Shown here piece after piece: positions 53,858-63,074 of a stretch of 64,000 bases of DNA. Every line of letters starts with the position of its first letter. Within the stretch, counting starts at the first letter, position 1. Both the position numbers and the translations under genes were made by a program. Source of the DNA: Niallia sp. NCCP-28 (GTDB lineage: Bacteria > Bacillota > Bacilli > Bacillales > Cytobacillaceae); NCBI RefSeq assembly GCF_023168165.1, contig NZ_BQYJ01000002.1:248001-312000 (forward strand). The letters run 5' to 3'. Below the pieces are notes generated by a model. The model saw nothing but the letters and a program-made list of their open reading frames with translations, was not told where the DNA came from and made no database searches.

Positions 53858-54052
53858 TAATTTTGCCTATTTTTGTATAACTTGCTGCTTTTTTAAACGC
53901 AGCCTGAATACACTTTGCCTTCCAGCAGGAGCATACAGTACATGTAGTCAGGCTGCTAAGAATCCTCTATTGGAATTTGGTTGTTTTTAACAATAAAATT
54001 TGAGGAAATAGCTTATTTTATTTGAAAACTTCTTGAAAATAATTAATTTTTC

Positions 54053-55228
54053 CTACTGTACTTGAAGTTTGGACTTAAGAAAATTCTCTGATGAAAAGGC
54101 TGACACACCTAAAGCAGAAATAGGAAGTGATAAATCTGAAAAATTAACGTTAATGTCTGTTTGGTGGAAAGGTAATGTGAATTTTTGTATTGTGTCCTGA
54201 ACTTGGGGTTCAATCCATTTTTTAGCAGCAGCGAGACGATTTCCTATAATAATTTGCTGAGGATTAAACGAATGGATAATATTGATAATTCCATAGGCAA
54301 GATTTCGGCCGATTTCTTCTAATAATACAAGGACAGACTGTTCTTCTTTTTCTGCAAGCGACAATATCTCTCCTAAACTAATGTCCCCTTTATTTCCTAA
54401 TTTTAATTCATTTGCTTTGGATAATAGCGATTGTTCAGAGGCATAAAGTTCCCAGCATCCTTTATTTCCGCAGCGGCACTGCATTCCGTTTTTATCGATT
54501 GTCATATGTCCTACTTCTCCTGAATGCCCATTAAACCCACTATAAAGTTCTCCGTTGATAATAATTCCTGCACCAATTCCAATCCCGACACTCACATATA
54601 TAAGATTATCAAATTGCTGCCCAATTCCAAATTTTTTCTCTCCATAAGCACCTGCATTTGCCTCATTTTCGATAATAACAGGCAAATGGAATGCCTCTTC
54701 AATCTCTGCTTTTAAGGACACATTTTTCCAGCCAAGATTTGGAGCAAGCAAAACATCCCCTTCTTTATTGACTATTCCTGGCGCACCGATTCCAATTCCG
54801 ACAATTCCATATGGGGAAGGGGGAGCAGCGTTTATTAGAAAAGAAATAACCTTTTTTACATGATTAAGAGTCTCTTCATAGGTAGTATTTTTGTATTTTT
54901 CATTTTTGCTGAAAACAACATTTCCTTGAAGATCTGTCAAGACTCCAAGTATATAGTTTACGCCAAGGTCAAGACCAATGGAGTAGCCGGCCCCTTGATT
55001 AAATAAAAGCATGACAGGACGCCGCCCTCCACTAGATTCTCCTGGACCGGATTCATAGATCAATTGCTCCTCAAGAAGTTCAGAAACTAATGATGAAACA
55101 GTTCCCTTATTTAATCCGGATTGTTGGGCGATATCAGCGCGGGAAATGGGAGAATGGTTAATAATTAAGTTCAATACGAGTGATTTATTTTCTTTTTTTA
55201 CTAACTGCTGATTCCAAGTAACATGCAT
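54053..55228 (-). CDS. xylR: Xylose repressor XylR (ROK family)
   Basis: This 391-residue protein has an N-terminal winged HTH (residues ~15-75, ISRADIAQQSGLNKGTVSSL) fused to a ROK domain. The ROK part has SIGLDLGVNYILGVLTDLQG, ENEANAGAYGEKKFG, and the zinc-binding CRCGNKGCWELYAS following GHMTIDKNG. XylR releases its operators when xylose is bound. It is divergent from xylA with operators in both promoters, as in other Bacillaceae. AAAAGGGG lies upstream of ATG 55228, at a rather long 12-base distance. Confidence 0.94.
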   Translation of the reverse strand: MHVTWNQQLVKKENKSLVLNLIINHSPISRADIAQQSGLNKGTVSSLVSELLEEQLIYESGPGESSGGRRPVMLLFNQGAGYSIGLDLGVNYILGVLTDLQGNVVFSKNEKYKNTTYEETLNHVKKVISFLINAAPPSPYGIVGIGIGAPGIVNKEGDVLLAPNLGWKNVSLKAEIEEAFHLPVIIENEANAGAYGEKKFGIGQQFDNLIYVSVGIGIGAGIIINGELYSGFNGHSGEVGHMTIDKNGMQCRCGNKGCWELYASEQSLLSKANELKLGNKGDISLGEILSLAEKEEQSVLVLLEEIGRNLAYGIINIIHSFNPQQIIIGNRLAAAKKWIEPQVQDTIQKFTLPFHQTDINVNFSDLSLPISALGVSAFSSENFLKSKLQVQ

Positions 55229-55311
55229 AATATGATTAAACCCCTTTTTGTCTTTTGTCTATTATTTTAATTTTATCACGAAAAAATGAATTTAATAATG
55301 AATATATAGTT

Positions 55312-55347
55312 ATTATACACTTAGTTCGTCTAGTAAATAAACTAAGT
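55312..55347 (-). promoter_or_regulatory. xylR promoter and XylR operator
   Basis: ACTTAGTT (55319-55326) and AACTAAGT (55340-55347) form the dyad. A minus-strand -10 TATAAT lies at 55312-55317. It suits self-repression of xylR. Confidence 0.65.
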
Positions 55348-55526
55348 TTAAAGAAAATATAAACTACTTCTAGAAAGAAGCTAACTATAAGCAAAGTATA
55401 TTTACGAAATAATATTCCTAAAAGAAGCAATCAGTGATTTGTTCCATTTATGCCAGCCATATAAATAATGGAAGGCGCATAAGGTCTTTTCTGTTCGACG
55501 GTTAAGGCAGCTATTAAATTATGAAA

Positions 55527-55572
55527 AAACTTTGTTTATCCGCTAGACAAACAAAGTTTGTGTTGCTATAAT
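55527..55572 (+). promoter_or_regulatory. xylA promoter with XylR operator
   Basis: AAACTTTGTTT (55527-55537) and AAACAAAGTTT (55549-55559) are perfect 11-base arms spaced by 11, the XylR operator form. TAGACA (55544-55549) and TATAAT (55567-55572), 17 bases apart, form a sigma-A promoter with its -35 inside the operator. Confidence 0.8.
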
Positions 55573-55641
55573 AAGTTCATAGGAATTGCAGCTGAGAGGA
55601 GCATTTACATAGTAAATGAAAACAAGCTTTTTTCAGTAAGT

Positions 55642-55655
55642 TGTAAGCGATAACA
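55642..55655 (+). promoter_or_regulatory. cre site in the xylA leader
   Basis: TGTAAGCGATAACA matches TGWNANCGNTNWCA at all 14 positions, downstream of the promoter, where CcpA would block elongation of xylAB transcription in glucose. Confidence 0.75.
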
Positions 55656-55700
55656 AATTGGAAGTTGAAAAATATTTTAATTAAGTAGGAGGAAACTCAC

Positions 55701-57032
55701 ATGACTTATTTCCAAAATATCAACAAAATCAAGTATGAAGGACCAACTTCAAAAAATCCATTTTCATTTAAGTACTACAATCCAGAAGAATTGATTAATG
55801 GAAAAACAATGGAAGAAACACTGCGTTTTTCTGTAGCTTATTGGCATACATTTACTGCAGACGGATCAGATCCATTTGGTGTAGGAACAATGGTTAGACC
55901 ATGGGATCGCTTTCAAGGATTGGATTTAGCCAAAGCTCGTGTAGAAGCGGCATTTGAATTATTTGAAAAGCTTAATGCACCTTTCTTCTGTTTCCATGAT
56001 TCTGATATTGCACCTGAAGGAAATACATTAAAAGAAACGTATGATAATCTTGATCCAATTGTTTCTATGATTAAGGAATATATGAAAACAAGCAAAACGA
56101 AGCTGCTTTGGAATACAGCCAATATGTTTACACATCCACGATATGTCCATGGTGCTGCAACAACAAATAATGCCGATGTTTATGCTTTTGCTGCTGCAAA
56201 AGTGAAAAAAGGATTGGAAATCGGAAAAGAGCTTGGTGCAGAAAACTATGTATTCTGGGGCGGGCGTGAAGGATATGAAACATTATTAAACACAGATATG
56301 AAATTAGAACAAGATAATTTAGCTCGTTTCTTCCATATGGCTGTAGACTATGCAAAAGAAATTGACTTTAATGTACCTTTCTTAATTGAGCCAAAACCAA
56401 AAGAGCCAACAAAACATCAATATGATTTTGATGTTGCGACAGGACTTGCATTTTTGCAAAAATATGATTTGCAAGACTACTTCAAATTTAATATTGAGGC
56501 AAACCATGCAACACTAGCGGGACATACATTTGAACATGAATTAAGAGTTGCCCGCATTAATGGAATGCTTGGATCTGTAGATGCAAACCAAGGTGATACA
56601 CTAATTGGCTGGGATACAGATGAATTTCCGACAGATTTATATTCTACGACACTAGCAATGTATGAAATTTTATTAAACGGCGGTCTTGGCAAAGGAGGAC
56701 TTAACTTTGACGCTAAAGTAAGAAGAGCATCTTTTGAACCAGAAGATCTTTTCCATGCGCATATTGCCGGAATGGATGCTTTTGCAATTGGCCTAAAAGT
56801 AGCCAATAAACTTCTGCAAGACAGAGTATTAGAAGATGTAATCGCTGACAGATACAGCAGCTTTAAAGAAGGAATCGGCTTAGAAGTGGTAGAAGGAAAA
56901 ACAGATTTCCGCAAGTTGGAACAATATGCATTGCAGCTTGGAGAAATCAAAAATGTTTCTGGTCGACAAGAAAGGTTAAAAGCAATTGTGAATCAATACT
57001 TATTGGAAACATTATCTACTGTGTCTGTATAA
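55701..57032 (+). CDS. xylA: Xylose isomerase
   Basis: This 443-residue TIM-barrel enzyme converts xylose to xylulose with two divalent metals. The catalytic [12 protein letters not shown] is at 97-108 (His99, Asp102), [12 protein letters not shown] and the metal-binding [16 protein letters not shown] follow, and [18 protein letters not shown] contains further ligands. It is a class II isomerase by length (the N-terminal ~40 extra residues). TAGGAGG precedes the ATG. It opens the xylA-xylB-AKR operon under XylR and CcpA control. Confidence 0.97.
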   Translation: MTYFQNINKIKYEGPTSKNPFSFKYYNPEELINGKTMEETLRFSVAYWHTFTADGSDPFGVGTMVRPWDRFQGLDLAKARVEAAFELFEKLNAPFFCFHDSDIAPEGNTLKETYDNLDPIVSMIKEYMKTSKTKLLWNTANMFTHPRYVHGAATTNNADVYAFAAAKVKKGLEIGKELGAENYVFWGGREGYETLLNTDMKLEQDNLARFFHMAVDYAKEIDFNVPFLIEPKPKEPTKHQYDFDVATGLAFLQKYDLQDYFKFNIEANHATLAGHTFEHELRVARINGMLGSVDANQGDTLIGWDTDEFPTDLYSTTLAMYEILLNGGLGKGGLNFDAKVRRASFEPEDLFHAHIAGMDAFAIGLKVANKLLQDRVLEDVIADRYSSFKEGIGLEVVEGKTDFRKLEQYALQLGEIKNVSGRQERLKAIVNQYLLETLSTVSV

Positions 57033-57063
57033 CAAAAAACTGGAATTAATATAATCATAGAAG

Positions 57064-57099
57064 TGTGCTGGAAATGCAAAAAAATCCAGCACATTTTTT
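57064..57099 (+). terminator. Intra-operon terminator between xylA and xylB
   Basis: TGTGCTGGA (57064-57072) pairs with TCCAGCACA (57085-57093), followed by TTTTTT. It has full terminator form inside the operon, so it probably lowers xylB expression relative to xylA. Confidence 0.75.
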
Positions 57100-57125
57100 G
57101 AATAGAAGAAAAGAGGGTGAATATG

Positions 57126-58625
57126 ATGAAGTATGTAATCGGTGTTGATCTTGGAACAAGTGCTGTGAAAATTTTGCTTGTAAATATGACTGGAGAGGTT
57201 GTTTTTGAAACATCAAAAGCATATCCATTGTTACATGAAAAATCAGGATATAGTGAACAAAATCCAGAGGAATGGATAGAGAAAACGATAGAAGGACTTG
57301 CAGAGTTGATCGAAAACTTTAATGGAAGTCCTTCAGATATTGAGGGAATTAGTTTCTCCGGACAAATGCATGGACTTGTTCTGCTTGATAAAGGAAAAAA
57401 CGTATTAAGAAATGCCATTCTTTGGAATGATACAAGAACGACAGAGCAATGCAAGCAAATTTATGAAACAGTTGGAGAAGAGAAATTGCTTGCCATTACG
57501 AAAAATCCGGCACTAGAAGGCTTTACATTGCCTAAACTTTTATGGGTAAAACAATATGAGCCGGAAATTTTTGAACAAGCAAGTGTATTTATGCTCCCTA
57601 AGGATTATCTTCGTTTCTGTTTAACTGGCAAAGTACATAGCGAGTATTCAGATGCAGCTGGAACACTTCTTTTAAGTATAAGTGAAAAAAAATGGAGCAA
57701 TGAAATTTGCAGCTTATTTGGAATACAGCCAGATATTTGTCCTCCTTTAGTGGAGTCTCATGATTTTGTTGGAGAAATTACCTCTGATATCGCAAGTAAA
57801 ACAGGCTTAGCAGCAACGACAAAAGTTTTTGCTGGCGGCGCTGATAATGCCTGCGGTGCGATTGGAGCAGGCATTTTGTCTGAAGGAAGGACATTATGCA
57901 GTATTGGTACATCAGGAGTTGTTCTTTCTTATGAAGAAAAAAATGATCAAGATTTTCAAGGGAAAGTCCATTATTTTAATCATGGAGAAGAAAATGCTTA
58001 TTATACGATGGGCGTAACATTGGCTGCAGGCCACAGTTTAAGCTGGTTTAAGGATACTTTTGCAAAGGATGAAAATTTTGAGAATTTATTAAATGATGTT
58101 GATTTAGTTCCAATTGGTGCAAATGGGCTTCTTTTTACACCATATTTAGCTGGTGAAAGAATGCCATATGCGGATGCGAATATTCGCGGCAGCTTTATTG
58201 GAATGGATGCTTCCCATAAAAGGAAAGATTTTGTTCGAGCTGTATTGGAAGGAATAACCTTTTCACTAAATGAATCGATTGAAATTTTCAGGGGAAATGG
58301 GAAAAAGATTGATACGATTATATCAATCGGAGGAGGAGCTAAAAACGAAGCATGGCTGCAAATGCAGGCAGATATTTTTAATGCGAATATTGTCAAACTT
58401 TCAAGCGAACAAGGGCCTGGAATGGGAGCGGCGATGCTAGCTGCATTTGGAGCTGGATGGTTTTCGTCATTAAAGGAATGTGCGGATAAATTTGTTTCAG
58501 CAGTAAAAACATATGAACCTGTTGCTGAGAATGCAGAACAATATCAAAAGCTATTCCGAATATATACACAAGTCTATCAGCAAACCAAATCAATCAATGA
58601 TGAATTGCTACAATTTAGAAAGTAA
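57126..58625 (+). CDS. xylB: Xylulokinase
   Basis: This 500-residue FGGY kinase phosphorylates xylulose to xylulose-5-phosphate for the pentose phosphate pathway. It shows IGVDLGTSAVKILLVNMTGE, substrate-site ISFSGQMHGLVLLD (the Met-His-Gly typical for XylB), ILWNDTRTTEQC, FAGGADNACGAIGAG and the C-terminal SIGGGAKNEAWLQMQADIF. The start is ATG 57126, 8 bases after GAGGG; ATG 57123 is also possible. An internal terminator separates it from xylA. Confidence 0.96.
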   Translation: MKYVIGVDLGTSAVKILLVNMTGEVVFETSKAYPLLHEKSGYSEQNPEEWIEKTIEGLAELIENFNGSPSDIEGISFSGQMHGLVLLDKGKNVLRNAILWNDTRTTEQCKQIYETVGEEKLLAITKNPALEGFTLPKLLWVKQYEPEIFEQASVFMLPKDYLRFCLTGKVHSEYSDAAGTLLLSISEKKWSNEICSLFGIQPDICPPLVESHDFVGEITSDIASKTGLAATTKVFAGGADNACGAIGAGILSEGRTLCSIGTSGVVLSYEEKNDQDFQGKVHYFNHGEENAYYTMGVTLAAGHSLSWFKDTFAKDENFENLLNDVDLVPIGANGLLFTPYLAGERMPYADANIRGSFIGMDASHKRKDFVRAVLEGITFSLNESIEIFRGNGKKIDTIISIGGGAKNEAWLQMQADIFNANIVKLSSEQGPGMGAAMLAAFGAGWFSSLKECADKFVSAVKTYEPVAENAEQYQKLFRIYTQVYQQTKSINDELLQFRK

Positions 58626-58652
58626 AATGTACAGCTAATCTGGAGGTGTGTG

Positions 58653-59636
58653 ATGAAATACAGAGATTTAGGGAATACAGGAATGAAGGTTAGCGAAGTA
58701 AGTTTTGGCACCTGGGCAATTGGCGGTGCCTGGGGGAAAACAAATGATGAAGAAGCATTAAAATCGTTAGACCGGGCGATTGGAGAAGGAGTCAATTTTT
58801 TTGATACTGCAGATGTGTATGGGGACGGCCACAGCGAAGAGCTTCTTGCAAAGGCAACAAAGGGAAAAGAAGATCAAATTCACATTGCTACTAAATTCTG
58901 CCGTAGGGGATATATTGCATCGAAAGAAAATTATTCATATGACAGTGTCCGCACATATTGTGAAAATAGTTTAAAGCGTTTAAATAGAGAGGCAATTGAT
59001 TTATACCAGATTCATTGTCCGCCACTTGAAATTTTAAAAGATGGCAAAGTTTTTGAAGTGCTTGATAGATTGCAGCAGGAAGGAAAAATCCGGAATTATG
59101 GCGTCAGTGTTGAATCGGTTGAGGAAGGCTTAGTGTGTCTTAAAAATCCAAATGTGAAAGCATTACAAGTGATATTCAATGTTTTTCGTCAAAAACCATT
59201 AGAAAAGCTGCTGCCGGAAGCAAAAAATAATGGGGTTGGCATTCTTGTCAGGCTTCCTTTGGCAAGCGGACTGTTGACAGGGAAATTCAGGGAAGACCAT
59301 AGATTTGAAGAAGACGATCATCGTAAGTTTAATGAAAATGGAGCTGCATTTAATGTAGGGGAAACTTTTGCAGGCTTGGGGTTTGCAAAAGGGAGAGAAT
59401 TGGTCAATCAGCTTTTTTGGATTGCAGAGGGTAGAGGGTCAATGGCTGCTGCTGCTTTAAGATGGATTTTAGATCAAGAGGGGGTTTCTTGTATTATTCC
59501 TGGGTTTAAAAATGAACATCAAATTATGCAAAATTTGCGGGCGCTAGAGGAAAGACCGTTTACAGAGCAAGAATTGCAGAATCTGCGGGAATTTTACGAG
59601 CAAAAAGTGAAAGAACATATTCGAGGTCCATATTAA
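58653..59636 (+). CDS. Aldo/keto reductase in the xyl operon
   Basis: This 327-residue NAD(P)H-dependent aldo/keto reductase has the barrel start MKYRDLGNTGMKVSEVSFGT, catalytic FFDTADVYGDGHSE (Asp, Tyr), IATKF with the Lys, and LYQIHCPP with the His, so the tetrad is complete. It resembles the general YccK/IolS-like oxidoreductases, not a proven xylose reductase. It follows xylB by 27 bases with TGGAGGTG before the ATG, so it is probably the third gene of the operon. The substrate may be a sugar aldehyde; I cannot say which. Confidence 0.9.
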   Translation: MKYRDLGNTGMKVSEVSFGTWAIGGAWGKTNDEEALKSLDRAIGEGVNFFDTADVYGDGHSEELLAKATKGKEDQIHIATKFCRRGYIASKENYSYDSVRTYCENSLKRLNREAIDLYQIHCPPLEILKDGKVFEVLDRLQQEGKIRNYGVSVESVEEGLVCLKNPNVKALQVIFNVFRQKPLEKLLPEAKNNGVGILVRLPLASGLLTGKFREDHRFEEDDHRKFNENGAAFNVGETFAGLGFAKGRELVNQLFWIAEGRGSMAAAALRWILDQEGVSCIIPGFKNEHQIMQNLRALEERPFTEQELQNLREFYEQKVKEHIRGPY

Positions 59637-59647
59637 ATGATTAAAAA

Positions 59648-59693
59648 AATAGACTTGTACTATCAAACAATTTGTTTTTAGTACAGGTCTATT
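59648..59693. terminator. Hairpin between convergent genes
   Basis: AATAGACTTGTACT pairs with AGTACAGGTCTATT (one mismatch). On the minus strand the stem is followed by TTTTTTTAA, so it ends the glycosyltransferase transcript well and perhaps the xyl operon. Confidence 0.65.
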
Positions 59694-59713
59694 CTAGTTA
59701 GAGGGCTGCCGTA

Positions 59714-61279
59714 TTATTGAACTTTTAAAGCAAGATGCTGGTGAGTGGTTGTATAAAAATAAAAGTTTTTCTTATTTTTGCAAGAAGCCTTCATCTTTGT
59801 ACTGGGCACCGCAATATGAATTTTTTGGTACTCCCTATAACGGAAAAAAACACTGTAAACGGAAGAATTGAATGCGTGCAGCCAAGAGATTGGCAATTCC
59901 ACAGCTAAACCTCCAATTGGATAAGGTGGAAGTTTAAATACAAATTCATTATTAAAATTCTTTTGATCACGGAAGAGCAATTCGGCAGGAGTGTCTAGAA
60001 AATCACCAGCAATCTTAATATGCAAATAAAATTTATTGTCTAATGCGTGTGCTTCGATAAGTTCTGCATACATTGGAACTGGAATTAAATGATAAGGTTC
60101 CATTAGTGGAGTTATCATATATGGTTTATTGGCTTTCATAACATATTGTTTAATTTTTTCTTCTTTATGCCATTTGAAAAGTTCTTCTATTTTTTTATAC
60201 TGTTTTTTTTGAAAGAGTTCGTAGCAAATATGATTAATTGGCTCGCTAACATAATTTGCAATATCATCATTAAGCTTTGCAGTCGTTTTTAAGATTTTGC
60301 GAAATGTACGTATATAAGCAATCTGTTTAAGCAAGTCTTTTGTTCTTTCAAGATAAGAGGGTGCATCGCTTCTTAAGGTATAGTATCGATGCATAAATTG
60401 ATTAAAGCAATCAAATTCATATAACCGGTTCATTACCATTTGTTTTAATTGGGGATCGATTTTTTTTTGATGAAAATAATGTATTACTTTCATATTGCAA
60501 TGCATTTTCTTTAAAACATTGGTTTGTTTGGTCAAAGAATGCTCATTGTCATCCAATCGGTTTAAGTAATAAATCGTGCTAGTTGTAGTAGAGATTTTTT
60601 TTGCATGTAAAAGATAGTCGATAAAAAACTGTTTGTCTTCTGCATATTTCATTTCAGGAAAGGCGAGATTATGCTTTTTTACAATACTAGATTTAATCAT
60701 TCTCGCTCTTGGGCCTAAGTGATGAAAAATATGAGGAATAGAGATTGGCGATATACTTCGCCTATCGATGCATGATTCATGCTCTGCCATTACTTTTGGC
60801 TGCTTCATTCCCATTTTAATCGTTCTGCCGACCACATAATCATCGCCTGTTTCTTCCAGTACAGAATAGAGTTTTTCCAAACCTGTTTTTTCCAGCCAAT
60901 CATCAGCATCAAGAAATGTTAAATAGGGAGCAGTGGCTAACTTCATACCAAGGTTTCTGGGAAATGCCGGATTTCCTGTATTGCTTTTTAGAAAAGCAAG
61001 GGTGATAGAGGGAAATTCTTTTGCATACTTTGTTAAAATATTGCGAGTGCTGTCTGTTGAGCCATCATCTATAAGTATATATTCTAGATAATCATGGCCG
61101 ATAGACTGGTTCAGCACAGATTGCACAGTCTGATGGATGGTTTTTTCATTATTAAAAATTGGTGTAATAATAGAAACCAATGGCTTTTGTGGGGAACGAT
61201 TACGCTGAATGATTTCATACGTCATCCTGCTTGTTTTGGGCTTTATTTTAATAGGTAAATTAAATGGAATAATATTCAT
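59714..61279 (-). CDS. Glycosyltransferase family 2 protein
   Basis: This 521-residue protein has a GT-A domain in residues ~35-240: PLVSIITPIFNNEKTIHQTV, ILIDDGSTDSTRNIL, GMKLATAPYLTFLDADDWLE (DAD metal site) and a later EDKQFFIDYLL. The C-terminal half has no membrane helices and may be a TagF/TarS-like accessory domain binding polymer acceptors; this is tentative. I start at ATG 61279 (AAAGGG upstream) rather than 61315. It is a single gene, probably acting on a cell-wall or surface polysaccharide. Its neighbours give no further clue. Confidence 0.82.
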   Translation of the reverse strand: MNIIPFNLPIKIKPKTSRMTYEIIQRNRSPQKPLVSIITPIFNNEKTIHQTVQSVLNQSIGHDYLEYILIDDGSTDSTRNILTKYAKEFPSITLAFLKSNTGNPAFPRNLGMKLATAPYLTFLDADDWLEKTGLEKLYSVLEETGDDYVVGRTIKMGMKQPKVMAEHESCIDRRSISPISIPHIFHHLGPRARMIKSSIVKKHNLAFPEMKYAEDKQFFIDYLLHAKKISTTTSTIYYLNRLDDNEHSLTKQTNVLKKMHCNMKVIHYFHQKKIDPQLKQMVMNRLYEFDCFNQFMHRYYTLRSDAPSYLERTKDLLKQIAYIRTFRKILKTTAKLNDDIANYVSEPINHICYELFQKKQYKKIEELFKWHKEEKIKQYVMKANKPYMITPLMEPYHLIPVPMYAELIEAHALDNKFYLHIKIAGDFLDTPAELLFRDQKNFNNEFVFKLPPYPIGGLAVELPISWLHAFNSSVYSVFFRYREYQKIHIAVPSTKMKASCKNKKNFYFYTTTHQHLALKVQ

Positions 61280-61530
61280 CGCAACCCTTTCTTTCTCTAT
61301 ATTGTTATTTATCATTATTTATAGATTTTTCTTCCACTATACATGTAGGGATGAATTCTTTTGCAATATATGGCTGATTGAACTAAGCAGGCAATTATTA
61401 TGGACATTCTTATTCTTCGACTAAGCTTTTTTTGCCTTTAATGCTAATAGGGATATTATAGTGAAAGTTTTTCCCGGAAAAATTGGTCATATAGTATAAT
61501 AAAATTACTATTTATTTTATGGAGGGAATC

Positions 61531-62526
61531 ATGACAACAATCGCAGATATCGCAAAACTTGCAGGTGTTGCAAAAAGCACAGTTTCCCGTTACTTAAATG
61601 ATGGCTCTGTTAGTGAAGCAACCAAGAAGAAAATTGAGAGAGTAATTACTGAAACGGGCTATACTCCTAATGCATTTGCACAAAGTCTAAAAGCAAAAAA
61701 TACGAATATAATTGGCACAATTGTTCCAAGGCTGGATTCTTATGCTACATCTCGAACATTAATTGGAATTGACGAACAATTAAAAGAGCTAAATTATCAA
61801 ATGTTAATTTCTAACTCCAATCAGCATTTGGAAACAGAAATAGAAAATATTTATACATTGGCAAAACAAAAAGTTGCAGGCATTATACTGCTTGCGGCAG
61901 AACTAACAGAAATGCATTTAGAAGCATTCTCTAAAATAGATGTTCCGGTTTTATTAGTGGGGCAGCAGCATGAAAATATATACAGCGTAATTCATGATGA
62001 TTATCATGCAGCATATGAGATGGGAAAATATATTTTGGATAAAGGGCATAAAAAAATCGCCTACTTAGGTGTAACGGAAAAGGATATTGCTGTTGGAGTG
62101 AAGAGAAAACAAGGATTTAAAAAAAGCATGAAATCTGCTTTAGACTGTGAAGTAAGGTATTATGAAACAAGCTTTAATATAGCTGAAGCTCTTGAAAAAG
62201 TTCCGGAAATTATTGATTCGTTTCAGCCTTCCATCCTTGTTTGCGCTACTGATAATATTGCACTTGGTGCGATGAAGGCAGCATCTATAAAAGGATTAAA
62301 TATACCAAAGGATTTATCGATCACAGGATTTGGAGGCTATGAAATTACGGAAATGATTCATCCTGGTTTAACTACAGCTAAATTCTTTTATCGGGAGGCA
62401 GGACAGCTTGCAGCACGGAGTATTGTAAAGTTAGTCCGGACAGAAGAGGTGGAATTATTAAATGTTTCAAACTTTCAATTGATTTATCGAGAAAGCGTTG
62501 ACAATTTAAGCTTGCTTAAAAAATAG
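61531..62526 (+). CDS. LacI-family sugar regulator (ScrR-like)
   Basis: This 331-residue LacI/GalR protein has the HTH TIADIAKLAGVAKSTVSRYL, hinge helix TPNAFAQSLKAKNTNIIGTI, and an effector domain with ILVCATDNIALGAMKAASIK and LSITGFGGYEITEMIHPGLT. The GFGGYEITE and NDGSVSEATKKKIE parts resemble sucrose-operon repressors, but no sucrose gene is in the window, so its target is unknown. ATG 61531 lies 7 bases after TGGAGGG; the in-frame 61519 start overlaps that site. It may have lost its partner genes, as decayed sequence follows. Confidence 0.85.
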   Translation: MTTIADIAKLAGVAKSTVSRYLNDGSVSEATKKKIERVITETGYTPNAFAQSLKAKNTNIIGTIVPRLDSYATSRTLIGIDEQLKELNYQMLISNSNQHLETEIENIYTLAKQKVAGIILLAAELTEMHLEAFSKIDVPVLLVGQQHENIYSVIHDDYHAAYEMGKYILDKGHKKIAYLGVTEKDIAVGVKRKQGFKKSMKSALDCEVRYYETSFNIAEALEKVPEIIDSFQPSILVCATDNIALGAMKAASIKGLNIPKDLSITGFGGYEITEMIHPGLTTAKFFYREAGQLAARSIVKLVRTEEVELLNVSNFQLIYRESVDNLSLLKK

Positions 62527-62667
62527 CCAATCAGCCGAATATAGTAGACGTGATCAATCAATATCAAGAAGACATATTAGCAGTGCTAATCGAAGTGGGC
62601 TATTACCAATAAAGAGGAAAATGCTGCATTTTAACAGCCGACTGCTCAAGGCGTCCATTTACTTAGA

Positions 62668-62718
62668 GTTTATCACGAATTAACGGGCTTTTGCCCTTCA
62701 CTGATTATATAAGTTTTT
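62668..62718 (-). repeat. Dispersed intergenic element, short copy E
   Basis: On the minus strand GGGCAAAAGCCCGTTAATTC then GTGATAAA matches the 3' box of the element; AAAACTTATATAATCAGTGA fits the 5' side of short copy D. Middle part absent. Confidence 0.5.
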
Positions 62719-62810
62719 AGAAGATACATTAGCCAACCACTCATTTAACGGATGGGGGAGAAGGTTCTTCTAAGAGCTTTTTATTGCAGACAAATAATAA
62801 AAAAGAAGAA

Positions 62811-62858
62811 TTGACACTTTATAGAAGATGATTTACAATAGTTTTGTAAACGGTTACT
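62811..62858 (+). promoter_or_regulatory. Strong sigma-A promoter with cre upstream of nagA
   Basis: TTGACA (62811-62816) and TACAAT (62834-62839) have ideal 17-base spacing. TGTAAACGGTTACT (62845-62858), a cre with one mismatch, covers the start site. The leader to nagA would be about 260 bases. Confidence 0.7.
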
Positions 62859-62903
62859 TTTGTTTATGGGCTATGTTAGCTCATTGGTGAGTTCGACACT
62901 GTA

Positions 62904-62936
62904 TTGATTGGAACGGACACCTTTCGCTGCAATCAA
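62904..62936 (+). repeat. Minimal TTGATT...AATCAA element
   Basis: TTGATTGGAACGGACACC followed by TTTCGCTGC and AATCAA keeps both inverted ends of the Bacillaceae repeat found at 19681-19789, with most of the middle gone. Confidence 0.45.
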
Positions 62937-63035
62937 AAGGAAGTTTAGCAGAGCCTATTTATAAAAACTGTGTTAAATAATCTAACAAAACAAATGCTTT
63001 TTTTCTTATCTTTTAATAAGATAAGAATTACTTAT

Positions 63036-63074
63036 AAAACAACTGGTATAGACATCTAGTCATATAGTTGTTTT
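63036..63074 (+). promoter_or_regulatory. NagR/YvoA-like operator in an extended dyad
   Basis: TGGTATAGACATCTA (63044-63058) resembles the dre operators of the GntR-type regulator NagR (YvoA), which controls nagAB. It is enclosed by AAAACAACT and AGTTGTTTT arms, so the RNA can also form a hairpin. Confidence 0.5.

Larger units (their letters stand above)
53666..54052. other. Gap between the ABC operon and xylR with three hairpins
   Basis: It holds two terminators (53727-53779 and 53836-53857) and a further dyad, GCAGCCTGA (53899-53907) with TCAGGCTGC (53948-53956). The first five bases of its left arm can also pair with GCTGC at 53884-53888. No gene is seen. Confidence 0.55.
55229..55700. 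other. xylR-xylA divergent control region
   Basis: It contains the xylR operator (55319-55347), the xylA operator and promoter (55527-55572) and a perfect cre (55642-55655). The leader from the likely xylA start to its ATG is about 120 bases. No gene is seen. Confidence 0.65.
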
